64,000 bases of DNA from Gloeopeniophorella convolvens (Eukaryota > Basidiomycota > Agaricomycetes > Russulales): the NCBI GenBank assembly GCA_022496205.1, contig WTXD01000004.1, forward strand, positions 1,116,001-1,180,000. Direction: 5' to 3'. Both the position numbers and the translations under genes were made by a program. How positions within the stretch are numbered: the first letter of the stretch is position 1; every line of letters begins with the position of its first letter. Below, in pieces: positions 49,879 through 62,328 of this stretch. The notes beneath the pieces were generated by a model that was given only the letters and a program-made list of their open reading frames with translations, ran no database searches and was not told the origin of the DNA.

Positions 49879-50811
49879 ATGGAATCCCACCGCGACCGCT
49901 TATCGAGCCCACCAACGGTTAATCCGTCCGCGTCCCTCCTGGCCCTCTGGGGCTACATCCGGCCTGCCTTGGACCACATCCTCCGCGCGCCCGCCCCCAA
50001 TGCCAGCGCCAGCGCCGGCGAGCCTGCCCGCGCCCCTGCCAGGCTCGACGCCAGATATTACGTAGGCATCCACAACGCGCTCTACAACTACATCACCGTC
50101 GGTACCTCCAGCAGCACGCCGGACGGGCTGCCCGCCAGGCCGCGCTCTTACGAGGTCTACGAGCGCCTCGACGCATACTTCGCCGACGCCGCGCGCGAGC
50201 TGCTCGCCGGTGCGCCGCGTGCAGACCAGGGCCAGGACCACGCGCTCGTGCGGTACCTCGTCGCGCGCTACGCCGCGGGCGTTTAGACTGTCTCTCGCCT
50301 ACTCAATTACCTTAACGGCTGCGGAGCCAGGTACTTGGTCGACAAGGGCCGCGGGGGGCCGTGCACGGGCGACGTCGTGGGCGAGCTGACAGGCGTGAGC
50401 AGGCAGGACGTCGAGGACGAGATATGCGAGCGTCGCGCGGAGAAATTGCGCCGCTGGCACGCCGAGGTGTGTGCGGAGGCCCACAGCCCGTCCAGGTGCG
50501 TCGTGCCGCGCCGCCGCCGACGCGCAGAGGTGCTCTCACCGCTGCTCTCGCTCGCGTACAGCCGCTTCCGCACGAAGGTACTCGAGCCGCTCCTCGCCGT
50601 ACCGCGGGAGCCCCGCCGCGGGCGGCGCCGGGGCGGGCGGCTGACGCGCGCCGTGAAGGCACTGCTGGAGGGTAGCGCGGAGCCTGATGCACGTGAGCGG
50701 GACGTGCTTGTGCGCGCGGTGGCGGAGATGCTGCGCTGCTCGGGTGTGCGTCTGGCTCACCCGCTGCGCCGGCACTTAAGGGTGCACGGGGAGCTCGGAG
50801 CGTGCGCATGA
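49879..50811 (+). CDS. truncated cullin-like protein (N-terminal cullin repeats only)
   Basis: The product is 284 residues after splicing intron 50253-50330 (donor GTACCT, phase 2). Its first part follows the cullin N-terminal pattern: LWGYIRPALDHIL, then YYVGIHNALYNYITVG (compare the YTxVYNYCT region), then YEVYERLDAYFADAARELL. After a degenerate, basic middle it has YSRFRTKVLEPL and LTRAVKALLEGSAEPDARERD, matching the cullin segment of the W..xxF.PL and LTxAVLxLIExER type. There it stops. The cullin homology (RBX1-binding) and neddylation domains of a normal ~750-residue cullin are absent. It could bind SKP1-type adaptors but not RBX1. Unspliced, the frame stops at 50286. ATG 49879 fits. 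Confidence 0.68.
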
Positions 50812-51432
50812 GGGTTGTAGCCCATCGCTGCGGGGCCGCGGGCCTCGCCACTGGGCTGGCGGCGCCAGTCTTTGACTTTTCGCTTCGGTACAGTCAAACC
50901 TGTCATAGCCCATACCACCTTTTCGAACACGGGGGCTGCGGGTCATTACAGGTCGTGAGTTATCGCAGGATATGGGTCCTGAGGGGCACCAGTGGGCCCT
51001 TAAATCCTGCGTCTCGGTGGGCCGGAAATCCCGTGAATTATAGCGGAAGATGTGCTTCTACGTTGCTGTTGTACCTTGTCACGTCATCCGACATTGTTGA
51101 AGCTAAAAAAGTAACATGCAGGATTTATTGTATCAGCCTCCGCCAGATATCCCCAGTGCCTGTTGTTGACGGTCCCTTCCCCAGAGCTTGGGATCACCGC
51201 CGACTGCGTGGCAGCGTCCGAACATGACAAGCCATGATGAAGGTAGGCTAGCCGCTATGATGTTTGAAGACTCCCATTCGGTCTTTGTGACGCGAAAAAA
51301 AAGTGAATGATCCATTCGTCAAGATTCCCTGTTAACTACGATTACTACATCCAAATTTACCCTGTGAGATTTGTGAGGCTCATTAATCACCACCGTCCTT
51401 TACTAGCGGAGTGTTGTTCCATGAAGACCTTG
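50812..51432. other. convergent intergenic region after cullin-like gene
   Basis: About 0.6 kb with repeat copy B and the proline dehydrogenase 3' UTR. I see no remains of the missing cullin C-terminus here. Confidence 0.5.
51058..51145 (+). repeat. ~85-bp direct repeat, copy B
   Basis: Second copy of the repeat at 49011-49098, same orientation, 2.05 kb away and about 250 bp beyond the cullin-like gene. Confidence 0.85.
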
Positions 51433-53434
51433 TTACTTGCCGAAGATGTGAACCCAGATAGCGTCGAATGCCTGCTTTCGCTCTGATGCCGCGTTGCCGT
51501 TGCCCAAGACAGACTTGTTCTCGATCGCGCGTCGGGAAAGGTATGGCATCACCTGATATATATCAGCAAGGTGAACAATCAAGCCGCGAAAATACACACA
51601 TCGGAAAGTGCGCCATACGGCACGTATTTGATGACGAATGGTGCGCGAGTGCGCGTCGAGGCAGCCAAATGATCAGTGAGGCTGTCGCTCATGCCTGGCC
51701 AATAGAGATTACACTGAATAAACATCATATGAGCGATCAACACGAGGATAGACGCACCGTAAAGCTGCGCAAGCGTGACGTGCTCGGCAGCAGTATCGTC
51801 GACCTTGATCACACCATCTTCCTCTCGGGTTGCCAGACCCGCGCCGACCAGAGCATCCAGCACCTTCGCACAGCTCTCCGCGTTGTGCGAGCCAAAAAGT
51901 ACGCCGACATTCGGCCCTCGTCCGTCTGTGTTCGCTACTGCCCGAACCAGCTCCGCAGCCGCAGCGTTGTAGCACTTATCAGTATCCGCCTTGTTGGTGA
52001 AGACTGGTGGCCAAGATGCAGTGTTGGCGAGCAGGAGGGCAGGGGAGTCGGGCCTGGCTTCTTGCTCGTGGTATGCGCCCCGAACTAGCTTGACGCCGAG
52101 AGAATAGTTATGAGTGGATGCATCCCGAAGGGATTGGGCGAGGTACTCAGGCGTCCTGGAATGTCAAGTCACGTTACATCCGGCCGAGTCGAATGGAGGA
52201 AGATGGAGATGATACATACCGGCGAAGGTAGGCCTGGAATGTAACATAAATGAGCGGCGGTGGCGAAGGCTGTGCTGGACGAGACAACAGACGCGGCAGC
52301 CAATGCGAGACCGGAGGCGCGGTCTTGTTGAATTCACGCATCAACTCGAGGGAAATAGAGTCCAAAGCTGGCTTTTCGGGAGGTCGGTCTCAATGAATGT
52401 CGCGCCATGCAGCAACTTTACACACCTGGTACCAGCTATACTCCGCGTCGATAATGAGTCGCACGTTCCGCTCCTTGGCACGGTTGCAGATCCGAGTGAG
52501 GTCCGAGTGCAGCTCTCGTAAGTCGGCCAAATCCTGTGCGGTCAACGGAGAGCCAGTTGACGGCTCAGTCGATCGGAGAATCGACAGGTCGTCAATGTGT
52601 GGGCATCCAGGGAACAGTATTGGGTCGTGCGCATGACGCGATGCGAGATACTTGGAGAGATTGAACAGAGCAGCCGGGTTGGGCAGGAGAGCGCTCTGCC
52701 CGTTCAGAAGAAAGGCCGTTAGCTGGGTCTTGCTGGGGAAGATAGCGCTTACCAATTTGATCGCCACCCACGTCCTGCGGCCGGAGCCAGGGGATGCGTC
52801 GGCAGCAAGTGCCTGAGAATCCTCAAAGTCGGCTGCGACATCAATGGAACGGATCATCTCTTGCACGATGAGCTTGTGCGCGGGATCGCGTGAAGAACGA
52901 GCTCCGCCCGCCGCTTCATGTTCATCAACCTCCACGCTGTAGGCAAACAGCGCCCCCTTGTTCTCTGCGCGGAGTTGGCGAATCAATGGTAAACAGGCGT
53001 GCGCGGTGTCGCCACCAACGAACTGTGAGGGGTCAGGCGCGGAGTCAGTATGTGCCACGAGGGAGATAAGGGAAAGAAGAGACATGTGAGAAAAACGTGG
53101 CCCGCACGAAGGCTTCCGTGATCTGTCGCAGGACGGGGACCGACGTGCAGAACGAGAGCAAGGATGGAGACGCGTCGACGAGCCCCGGAATGGAACACAT
53201 GGAGTAGACGACGTATGATGTCACGAGTTTGGATAGTGGTGTAGGCACTCGCTCCGGGTCTCGAGACGCATCCGCATAGGTAGAGAACCCAAAGCCCAGT
53301 AGGAACGAGGCAGTCAGCTTAGCTGCAGAGGAGCGCGAAACGCGAGGCGAGGGCACCGAGTGAGTCGCGAAGGCTCTTGTGGAGCGCAGCTGCGGCTTGG
53401 TCAGGGCCTGTCGTCTGATAGCTCTGGCGAACAT
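51433..53434 (-). CDS. PUT1: mitochondrial proline dehydrogenase
   Basis: This FAD enzyme oxidises proline to pyrroline-5-carboxylate in the mitochondrial inner membrane and passes electrons to ubiquinone. The N-terminus (MFARAIRRQALTKPQLRS) is a basic presequence. Catalytic-barrel motifs are LIIDAEYSWYQ, VKLVRGAYHE and, at the C-terminus, YLSRRAIENKSV with the paired arginines that hold the proline carboxylate. Start ATG is 53434-53432 and TAA 51435-51433. Several introns interrupt it, including ones ending near 52390 and 52160, one at about 51717-51777 and one at about 51560-51607. It is divergent from BCP1 with only 228 bp between starts. Confidence 0.95.
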
Positions 53435-53662
53435 GGGTCTAGAGGAGAGGGAAGAGGGAGAGCGAGCAGTTTAGATAACATCCTGTTGAAGGTTCTAGTT
53501 TTAATTTATTGTGGGCCGTGCCAGCGCGGTCGATCGCTCCGAGCAAGACCGCGCGCGTCACGCGTCGAGCGCTAGCGTTGGTCCGTTCCGCGTTATGTCA
53601 TCATTGATCGTCGGCACCGGCCCGCTCTCTCCGGCAGCCACCTAATCTTGCGTCCGGACCAC
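53435..53662. promoter_or_regulatory. compact divergent promoter between PUT1 and BCP1
   Basis: A 228-bp space separates two start codons pointing away from each other. All core promoter signals for both genes must lie here unless leaders overlap. No clear TATA box is visible. Confidence 0.6.
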
Positions 53663-54682
53663 GATGCCGAAGAGAAAACAAGACGGAGAGCAGCAGGACG
53701 AGGACGTCGGGGGCGACACCGAGACGGTCTGTCTACCTTGACCTCCAGTTCATGAGAAACATTCACTGAACATTGTCCAGTAGAGCCGGATCCAGGTTGA
53801 CTTCGAATTTTTCGACCCAAACCCTGATATCGACTTCATCGCTCTCAAGCGGCTGATAGGTCAACTCTTCCAGACGGATATAGATCTCATACAACCTCAA
53901 GAGCTTGCGGAGCTTATACTTTCACAACCCCTTGTCGGTACCACCATAAAGACCGATGGCAGGGAAAGCGATCCGTACGCTTTCTTGACTGTGCTTAACA
54001 TGCAAGTCCACAAGGTCATTCTCCGTCTGATGCATCGCGGTGCACAACATATCTGACAGCGAGGGTACAGGAAAATCCCTCGATACAGGCCATTGCCTCA
54101 TATGTCCTCTCAAAAGCAGTCGCGAACCCCGCGCTACACAACACCCTGCAGACCATCCTCGCCCCCGGTGCCTCATCCCACGTCGGCTTCATCTTCAGCG
54201 AGCGCCTCATCAACATGCCTGTGGAAGTCGTCCCACACATGTACCGCATGCTCGTGGACGAGATACAATGGGCCTGCGACGATGGCGAGCCATACCATTT
54301 CAGTCACTTACTAGTGCTCTCGCGGACATACGTCGTCGCGGCGGAAGATGCAGAAGCAGAGGCTGCGGTGGCTCAGCAACAGAAGCGCAGAAAAGGCGCA
54401 GCGGCGCCATCTAGTACCGGGGGTACATTCTCGTTCCACCACGAAGACGAGTGCATTCAGCAGGTGAGTCTGGCGCCTCCCCGATTCGAGCCGTGCGCTG
54501 ACCCACCTGAACATCGGAAGCTTGCTTCATATTCACTCGACTACCCGCTCACTCACGCAGTGCCTCGCGACAAAGAATCCTTTGGGCTCGAGCAAGGGGG
54601 ACGCTTGATGCTCATTTCTGCGGACAAGCTTCCGCAACTCGTGCAGAACCTCACTACTACATTTCCACAACCTTCTCAGTAG
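53663..54682 (+). CDS. BCP1: BCP1/BCCIP-family protein
   Basis: The protein belongs to the Bcp1/BCCIP family. In yeast Bcp1 is an essential nuclear protein needed for Mss4 export and works as a chaperone for ribosomal protein uL14. Landmarks are VDFEFFDPNPDIDF, then LKRLIGQLF, SSHVGFIFSERLINMPVEVVPHMYRML, TYVVAAEDAE and LMLISADKLPQLV. The N-terminus is basic/acidic (MPKRKQDGEQQDEDVGGD). Introns resolve at about 53727-53783 (acceptor CAGTAG), 54013-54068 and one near 54463-54520. Start ATG 53663 is the first in frame after the divergent promoter. Confidence 0.9.
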
Positions 54683-55752
54683 CTGTCACTGCCTCAATAA
54701 CACCGTTCTGGGTGTGGAACAAGCCTGTCAAATGCGCGTCTCTTATCGCTCCCTCCAGCTACCTTGGAAGGGTCACAAGCTCTGCTCGCACGGACCTTCC
54801 TGACAAGACAAAGCAATGTAAGAAGTGGTATCACGTTCTTGGAAAGGCACGGATAACACGCCACACGCAACCTAAGTGTCCGGGCCTTCGACTCAACGGG
54901 CGATGAGCAACATTATCTATGTAGCCCGATGGTGTGCGACGTTCCATGAGGCTCGATCTCTTTCGTTGCGTAACCACAGTTGTCTTCCGTCCTTCGTAGT
55001 GGGGGATCAGGTATTCCAGCACTTCCATGCAGAGATAGTATATCCCATTGGTTGTACTGGCACAGCGCCACTGCACTGTTACGGGCTGTCCAAGATACGG
55101 ACGACGTGTTGGGGACCCGGAGTCTGAAGATCTGATGACCTTCCAGCGGTTTCAGACTGTTGCAATACTTTAAGAATAGGCTTGCGTTCGCGATCCAAGC
55201 ACAGCTGCTGGGATCCCTACACGATCCTTATCGTCCAACAAGATTATGAAGTGTTGTTACTGTGGTTGTGCTGTAGTCAAAGGTGTCGACCGAACTCGGT
55301 AGTCTTCCATGTCAGTCAGGATTGCAATGTTGTATCAGTAACATGTCGGCAATCTGTCCGAAGCATGGAGAGCGACCGTCATCTGAATGCACTGCAAGGA
55401 TCCCAGCACGCGGTGATATGCAGTGTGAGTACTAAACAACAAAATCGATGGTCCCGGTCACCGGTCACCTGTCAGGCGGACTCCGGCTTTCCTGAGTCAG
55501 TCCAGTGAGGGCTAGCGATCCGCTGGAGACCACCTCGCGCTCGCGCCGGACACGGATACACGGATACAGGCCGCTTTAAGTTCTGGCGCCGGACACCATT
55601 GCCACAGAAGATGACACCTCCCCAGTCAACTCGAACCCGCCGAAAATCCATGCCCGACCCAGGAGGAATCCGAACAATTATATGACGGTAAGCAAAAAAT
55701 GCATAAAAACAACGCGTCACCCTATCGTGGCACAGCTTCCCACAACACCGCG
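54683..55752. other. convergent intergenic region between BCP1 and VPS35
   Basis: About 1.07 kb between two convergent genes. No tRNA, repeat or gene that I can support. Confidence 0.5.
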
Positions 55753-58700
55753 TCACCGCGCGCCGAGGCCCATCTTGAGCAACGCCCCGACGATGTCGAC
55801 GTCGTCCCAGCGCGTCGCGCCGGGCGCGCCCTCGGCTGCCGCCTTCTTCGCCTGAATGTACTGCAGCGTGTTGCGGAAGTGCCGTGTGATCATCTCGGGT
55901 GTCTGCACGCCCTCGAGGAGGCCGGCAGGCGCGCGTTGTGCGGGGTGCACGTCGGGCGCGCTGATGTTGTCGATGGACGTCGTGATCAGCTCCACGAGCG
56001 AGTTGACGAACTTTGGCATCACCTAAGAGAGGGAGATGGAGTTAGGACATTGATGGGGACGGAGAGAGAGTGGAAGACATACTGCGGTTGCCCCGCGGTC
56101 GAGGTAGAACAGGTACTGGTCGAGCGTGTCGACGTAGAGCTGTACAGTCACGATCAGCTCGGTCGCAGAGTTGGCGATCCGGAGCGATTTCTGTAGGCAC
56201 TCGAGCACGCGCTTGCTGTCCTGGTGAGGGTACTGCAGACAACGTCAGCTCAAGGGTGCCGCGCGAGATGCAAGTGGACGCGCTCACCGCCTTGGGCGCC
56301 TCGGCGCCGTCCTCCCCGTCCTTTATGTGAGGTGACGTCGGCGGCTTCTCGGCGCTCGGTGAGGCTGCGAGCTCCACTTTTGAATCGGGCGCCGTCGCCT
56401 GCGCCTCCTGCCACCACATGTGGCTCGCCAGGTGCACCGCGCTCGCTTGGTGGGGCTTCTTGAGCAGCTTCGCGCCGTGCAGCGCGGCCTTGGTGATCAG
56501 GGTATCAAAGTTGTCCGTGCCAAATACCCGCGCGCCTTGGAGCGTGCCGATGATGAGCGTGATCGCCTGCAGCTGCGCCCGCGATTCCGAGATGCCTTCC
56601 TCGTACACGGTGAACGCTTCCACGTAGAGGTCGTACGCGAGGTCCTCGAAGCCGCACTCGTCTGCGATCTGCGCGGCGAGGAGGAAGAGGCGGAGCGCGA
56701 TGGTGGGTGCGTCGACTTGGGTGGCGAGGATGGAGGTGAGCTGACGGACGAATCGGAGGATCGTCTCGACCTTCGACGACCACTCGTCTTCGAGGTGTTC
56801 ACGGTTCTTGTACCTCCTGCAGAGCTTGATCGCAGATGTGATAACAGCGGGGAAGGTGAAACGCATGCGCTCTCCCCCGGCCTCGAGATGTCTCCGAGCA
56901 CTTTGTAGAAGCTATCAACCCGCATGTTAGTATGACGGAGGAACAAGGGAGAAGGTCCGCCCACCTCGAATTGCGTACTCAATGATTCTGAGCGGAATAG
57001 ATGCACCATTCTTGCAATCCAGCCTTGCTCCTCAGCCACGTCTTCTCGCTCGTTGCCGAAGGTGCCACGGCGACCGCCCGCGCCTGGCGGTAATGGGGCC
57101 GCATCTGGCTGTTCTCGGATGAGTACTTGGCACAGCTCGAGGATGCCATGCACATCCTCGGGATCCTCGACGACGGTCTCGTTCTTCAGCACGCTAGACA
57201 CTATCGCATGGGCAAGCATACGGCGTGTAGCGAACGGCTGTGCAGAAAGGAGGGGAACGTAGTTGGGAAGGGCGAGTAGTGTGAGTACGGATTGATAGGA
57301 GTTGATAGGAGCGAGTAGGAGGTTGGCGAGGTGCGTGGTAGTCTGTTGACTGTGGAGATCCGGGCTGCAAAGGAGACACTGTCATCAGCTCGCGCATATA
57401 TGTGGGGTATGGTTGAGTATACCTATCTGCAAACTCCTTGATCTTGTCACGTGCGAAGCCAAGCACCTTGTCCACGTACTCAAGACGGTCAGGGTAGCAG
57501 CTGAGAGACAAGTTGGTAAGTGAAACGAGCAAAGCAGTGACGTCTTGAATAGACAGGTCGGGTCGAGCCTTTGGATTGTCAGACAAGCCATGAAAGCATC
57601 CATAGGGGCCCTCACCTTGACGAGCTCGACGACTTGTTCCCAGAACACTTCGAAGAGCTTGACATCCTCGGGCACTCCCCGGAACTTACGCACAGGCTCG
57701 CCTTCCTTCTCTTTCCCCTTATCCAACTTTTCGCTCTCCGTGCCGTCGATCGACGCGGGGACACTGTCGGTCGCGACTGGCGAAGTCGGACTCGCTGGCT
57801 CCCCCCAACCGGCTTCGGGTTTGTACTCGTGCGTGGGACTCGTGGCACCATTTTGGCGCGCTCGGGCGCGCTGCGCTTTGACGCGCTCTGCAAGACGGCG
57901 TGCGGCGACCTCTTCTTGTCTCTTCACCTCTTCAGCATCCTCGTTCTCGGCCTCGCGTGCAGCATATGCAGCCAAGCGATCAATGAGCGCGATGACGATC
58001 TGCTTGATATTGACCTTTGGCTGCATTTGGGCCGTTGCGGAGAGGAACGGGCCAAGGGTATGGAGGTGAAACTCGTCTGTGAAAACCTACATGGCCCGTC
58101 AGTACGAGAAAGGAGTATCTAGAGACGGTAATTACCTGGATGACAACCTCCATTAGGTACTCCTGGGCGATGACGTCCTTGCACTGAACGACTTGCTCCA
58201 AGATCGCAGGGAGGATGTCGTTCTGGTACAGCTGCAGATCGACGCCGTCCAGCTGGGATAGGCGAACAAGGTTGGTGCCGACAAGGATGCGCAGGTCTTT
58301 GCGCTCGAGCTCGCGCTTCTCGCGGTCGCGTGAGTGGCCCTGGTGTTGCAAGCGCACCCAGAGTTTGTTCATCTCAATGAAGTTGGTGAGCTCGAAGATG
58401 ATGGAGTCTTGCAGATTGCCTCCGGTCCTAGGGGACAACATATTCAGTATGCGGGGCATATCGTGGAAAGGTATCCACGCACCCGGGGTCTACGCCAACA
58501 GGTAGGTGGTCCCGAGTCTGACCACTAAGGTAGTGACGGAGGAAGAGACCGCGGATAGGGTGGAGAACGCCCCGAGCCATTTCCATCATATCCTTCATGA
58601 TCTCCTTGACGGGCGCGTCTGGAACGGACATGTAGACCGAGCCGACAGTGATCATGAGATAGAGACGTGGGACGATATTTCCAGCATATTGAACCAGTTC

Positions 58701-59124
58701 ATAGAGGTCAGCGAGGTGATGTCGAGACGTGGTATGTGCTTCGTAGAGGTAGTTGGAGAGGTGTCGCAACGCGTCGAAAACTGCCATATCTGCAGTCGCG
58801 CTGGGTCAGTGACCTGTTCGCTTCCCGAGGTGGACCGGAGGTGGACAACTAACAGAGTTCATAGTATTGCTTTGGAGAGAGAGATGAGGTGCGGAGTTCA
58901 GCGAGCATCAGGCTAGCGCTCTTGAGCGCATCCATGAGCTGGTCCAGTTCCTGAGTGTATCATGTTGTCAGAGACGATGTTTGGCCCGCGACTACGCAGA
59001 GCAGGAGCGCGAAGACGTCAACCGGAAGACGTACGAGATGTCGCTTCATCTGCTGGACCTGTATTTTGACGGTGCTGAGGGCCTCGCTGAGCAGCTTGGC
59101 CTCCTCCGTGACCATTTCAACCAT
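55753..59124 (-). CDS. VPS35: VPS35, retromer core subunit
   Basis: VPS35 is the alpha-solenoid backbone of retromer, recycling receptors from endosomes to the Golgi. The N-terminus ([33 protein letters not shown]) matches the family, and the [14 protein letters not shown] motif for VPS26 binding is exact (58630-58680, complement). Later parts are [43 protein letters not shown] and a C-terminal VPS29-binding solenoid. A charged, low-complexity insertion of about 90 residues lies at 57680-57930 (complement), rich in Glu, Lys, Pro and Ser. Start ATG is 59124-59122 and TGA ends at 55753. About ten short introns; no frameshift noted. Confidence 0.94.
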
Positions 59125-60513
59125 TGTTGCGGGGGAGGGCGGGGGGATGGCCGGCGGAGGGTTCGGGTTGCTCGATAGGGCCGGTGACGTTCACGCTCAG
59201 TTGCGCAGGCTGTTTGGCCCAAGTTTGGCGGCAGATCACAGACGCGCGCCTCTCAAATCTTCCCCTGCCAGACACTGGCGCTCGCCCCCGCATCGGCCTC
59301 TCTCAGTTCTTCTCTCGTTGTCTAGCTCAGAATCGTCCTTATCGATGTCATTTTATCTACGCAGTGCAGGGCCGCGCGTTGGAATGTTAACGAGAGCGAC
59401 CCTGACTCACCTAGCTGGGCCTTCGGTCTTCGACTAGTGGCTATAACATTATGCTAGCCTGAGCTAGGCTGGCGCCGCCACCACCGCACGCGGAACAGCC
59501 ATCGAACAATCCATGACCTGGATCGGCTTTCGATGCTCCGCTAGCCTAGAGTGTCTGGAGACCCTACGTTGATAAGAGCCTAAGGTGACTCTTCGAATGC
59601 CACCTTGCCCAGCCGCATTCTCCCTCTCTCGAACCGCCAGCGCTATTGCATATCGGTCCGGTCTTGGTTGATTTTCTTGTGCTCTTTGGCTGTCGCTGGA
59701 CCAGGCCATACTTCAATGCCTCATTAGCTATCTGTCATCCGTATTGTTGCTGTGCATGCTCTCTTCCCACTTCAATATTCCCGCAACTTGATCGTCAGGG
59801 CTCCCTCGTCTCAACCATGCAGAACTCTCTTGTAAAGTATACCAAGTCTTCCCTTCCTATGGTGGGCACTCTTTTGATTTACTTTGTCAACACCTATCAA
59901 TACGAACTCTAGCCACCATGCCACGGACGCATCCCAGTCCTTGTAAGGCCCATGCTCTGGTCGTTGTCCCCTCACGCTCACGTGCACGCTAGTCGTTCCT
60001 TCCTGCTTCAGACATTGCTCCTTGGGCGGATAAGCGACTCATCAACGCTCTTACAGCTCTTGCACATCTACCGAACTTCTTGAACATCTGGGCTGACTCA
60101 CATATTGTGTTTCAACTGCACCTGCGATTCCACGTACGCTGTTTTATCTCTGTACATTGTCAACAATAGCTGAATTCAACTCACCCTAGTATCGTCTATG
60201 TCAGGAAGACTGCAGAAATGACAAATTAGCCGTCACCTCTCCACCTCGTATACTGGTCCACGCTTTCCCTCCAGTTTGCACCCCACGGTCGAACTTTTCG
60301 CCTATCTCATTGCTGTCTCCAAGTTCCCTGGCTCCGACATGTCTCTTCTCACCCATTGCCTCATCTTTTGCGACGAGCTTGACTTGTTCGACCTCAGCAT
60401 TCTTGGAAGCGGACCAGAAGCATCCGTACGAGTCCTCTTACAGTCTTGACATCTTTCAGTCACCACTGGCCGGCTATCCTACTCTGTCAGATCACTGCTC
60501 CTTTGCGTCGCCT
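59125..60513. other. divergent intergenic region between VPS35 and AGC-like kinase
   Basis: About 1.4 kb. The right half is C/T-rich and open in the kinase frame from about 60310 but without an in-frame ATG before 60514, so the kinase may have an upstream first exon here. Confidence 0.5.
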
Positions 60514-62328
60514 ATGTCGACTTTTGTCGCTGCTTCCCGGTCGCTGTCTCTAATCCCAAGACCCCTTTTCTCGAATTCGGCACCGTCTTCGGATTTGTCG
60601 GTACCTCTGCCAACGCGTGTACTGAGCGTCGACGATCTACAGCCCATCAAGATTCTCGGCGTAGGGAGCTTTGGCACGGTTTACCTTACCAAGGACCGAA
60701 CCACTAGTATCAACCTTGCAGTGAAAGTGATCCCTAAGGACGACATTTCCGGCCAGTATCTCGACGAGGTCATCGATGTCCTCGTTATGGAACAGAAAGT
60801 CATGCTAGCCCTCCGTGACAGCAAGAGAGCGCTTGCTTTGTACGCCAGCTGGCACGACACGAGGTATTTCTATCTCGCATCTGTAAGTTCTCAATCCACC
60901 ATGCGTATTACACCTTGCTCATGACCGAGGTAAAGGAATACTGCCCAAACGGTGACTTGCGTTCTGAAATTGACCGCTGGGGTGTACTTCCCCCAGCATA
61001 TGCTAGGTACTTAGCTGCGGAGCTGGTGAAGTTTGCACCCACCACCCTCACAGGCACATACTCACTTTTGCGTAGCTCTTGGCACTTGAAGAGCTTCACT
61101 CTCGTGGCATGATTCACCGCGACATCAAGCCAGACAATATACTCTTCGACAGTGCAGGGCATCTGCGCCTAGCAGATTTCGGCATGGCACGCGTGTTCTC
61201 TGCAGACGAGCTCGCAGGCCAAGCAGAGGTCAAGCACTTCCCCAGCGCCTATGCTGACGAGGATGCAGAAGTGCCTTTCGGATATACGAACCGCGCATGT
61301 GGGACACTCGATTTCTGCGCCCCCGAGATCCTCACCGACAGCCCTTATACGTACGCGCCTGACTTCTGGGCCATGGGTGTGGTGGTTTTCGTCATGCTCA
61401 CAGGTCGAGTAAGGCACTCTTGGTACTGTCTCGTACACACCTCTGATGCAATATCTGCAAGCCGCCCTTCACCGCGCTGTCAGAAGAGCAGATCATCTCG
61501 CGCGTGTTGTTCGAGCCGCTCAAGTTCAAGAAGTCCGATGGCATCGATGCCGCCGCGACTGATTTCCTGCGCAAGGTGCTACGCAAGAATCCCAGCACGC
61601 GCCTCACCGTGAGCGAGATGAAGGCACACCCGTTCTTCGCCGAAATGTGCGCCGCCCGATCATTCCTCCTTCCCGCCATCCTCTAACCTCGTGGCTCTAG
61701 CGACTGGATCGCGCTCGCAGAGGGCAAAGTCGCACCGCCCTCGGTGCCGCCTGCACATGTCCTGCGCTCGACTGGCCATGGGCTGTACCTCCCGCGCGGC
61801 GCGCCATATACCACGAAAGAAGATCCGTACCCTTCATACACCTACACAGCACCAATCCTCGTACCGTCGCCTGCACTCACTACTGTCTCCGTGCTGCGCC
61901 CACGCAAGCTCGACGTGGTACGCCACTTCTTCTCACAGTACCTCCGGGCCCACAGAGCCGCCACGGCGTCCGTGCGCCTCCAAGATCCTGCCGAAGTCCA
62001 AGTCGAAATTGAAGTGCGCGTGGAGGTGCGCGAGGAGGCGCACAACGACGGCCGCCGCGGCGCAGGCCCAGACCGGGAAAACTGGCACGACCCGCTCCCG
62101 GAGCTGCTCCTCGCGGCGCCGCTGCCGCCCGCGGTCCCGCCAATGTGGGACTTCAGCGACGCGCCTGCGCCTGATGCGCCGAAGCTCGTGCCTGCCGTAC
62201 TCCTGCCGCGTGAGAGCCGGTCGTGGGTTGATGAGCCGGCGCTTGGTTCTGAGACGCCTGCGGCCGGGAACGGGAAGGTCAAGGCGTGGTTGCGGGGGAT
62301 GTTTGCAAAGGCTGTTGCGGGAGGCTGA
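60514..62328 (+). CDS. AGC-like Ser/Thr protein kinase (active)
   Basis: The kinase domain has all catalytic motifs: GVGSFGTVYL (glycine loop), AVKVIPKD (Lys), HRDIKPDNILF, LADFGMAR and CGTLDFCAPEIL, then DFWAMGVVVFVMLTG. The last helix region NPSTRLTVSEMKAHPFFAEIDWIAL is typical of AGC kinases. About 200 residues follow, with no hydrophobic motif seen. Introns fall near 60883-60934, 61027-61074, 61411-61470 and 61653-61709, all clean. The earliest in-frame ATG is 60514; an upstream exon is possible because the frame is open from 60310. Three intron positions and phases equal those of the pseudokinase at 20709-23679. Its substrate and pathway are unknown. Confidence 0.85.
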
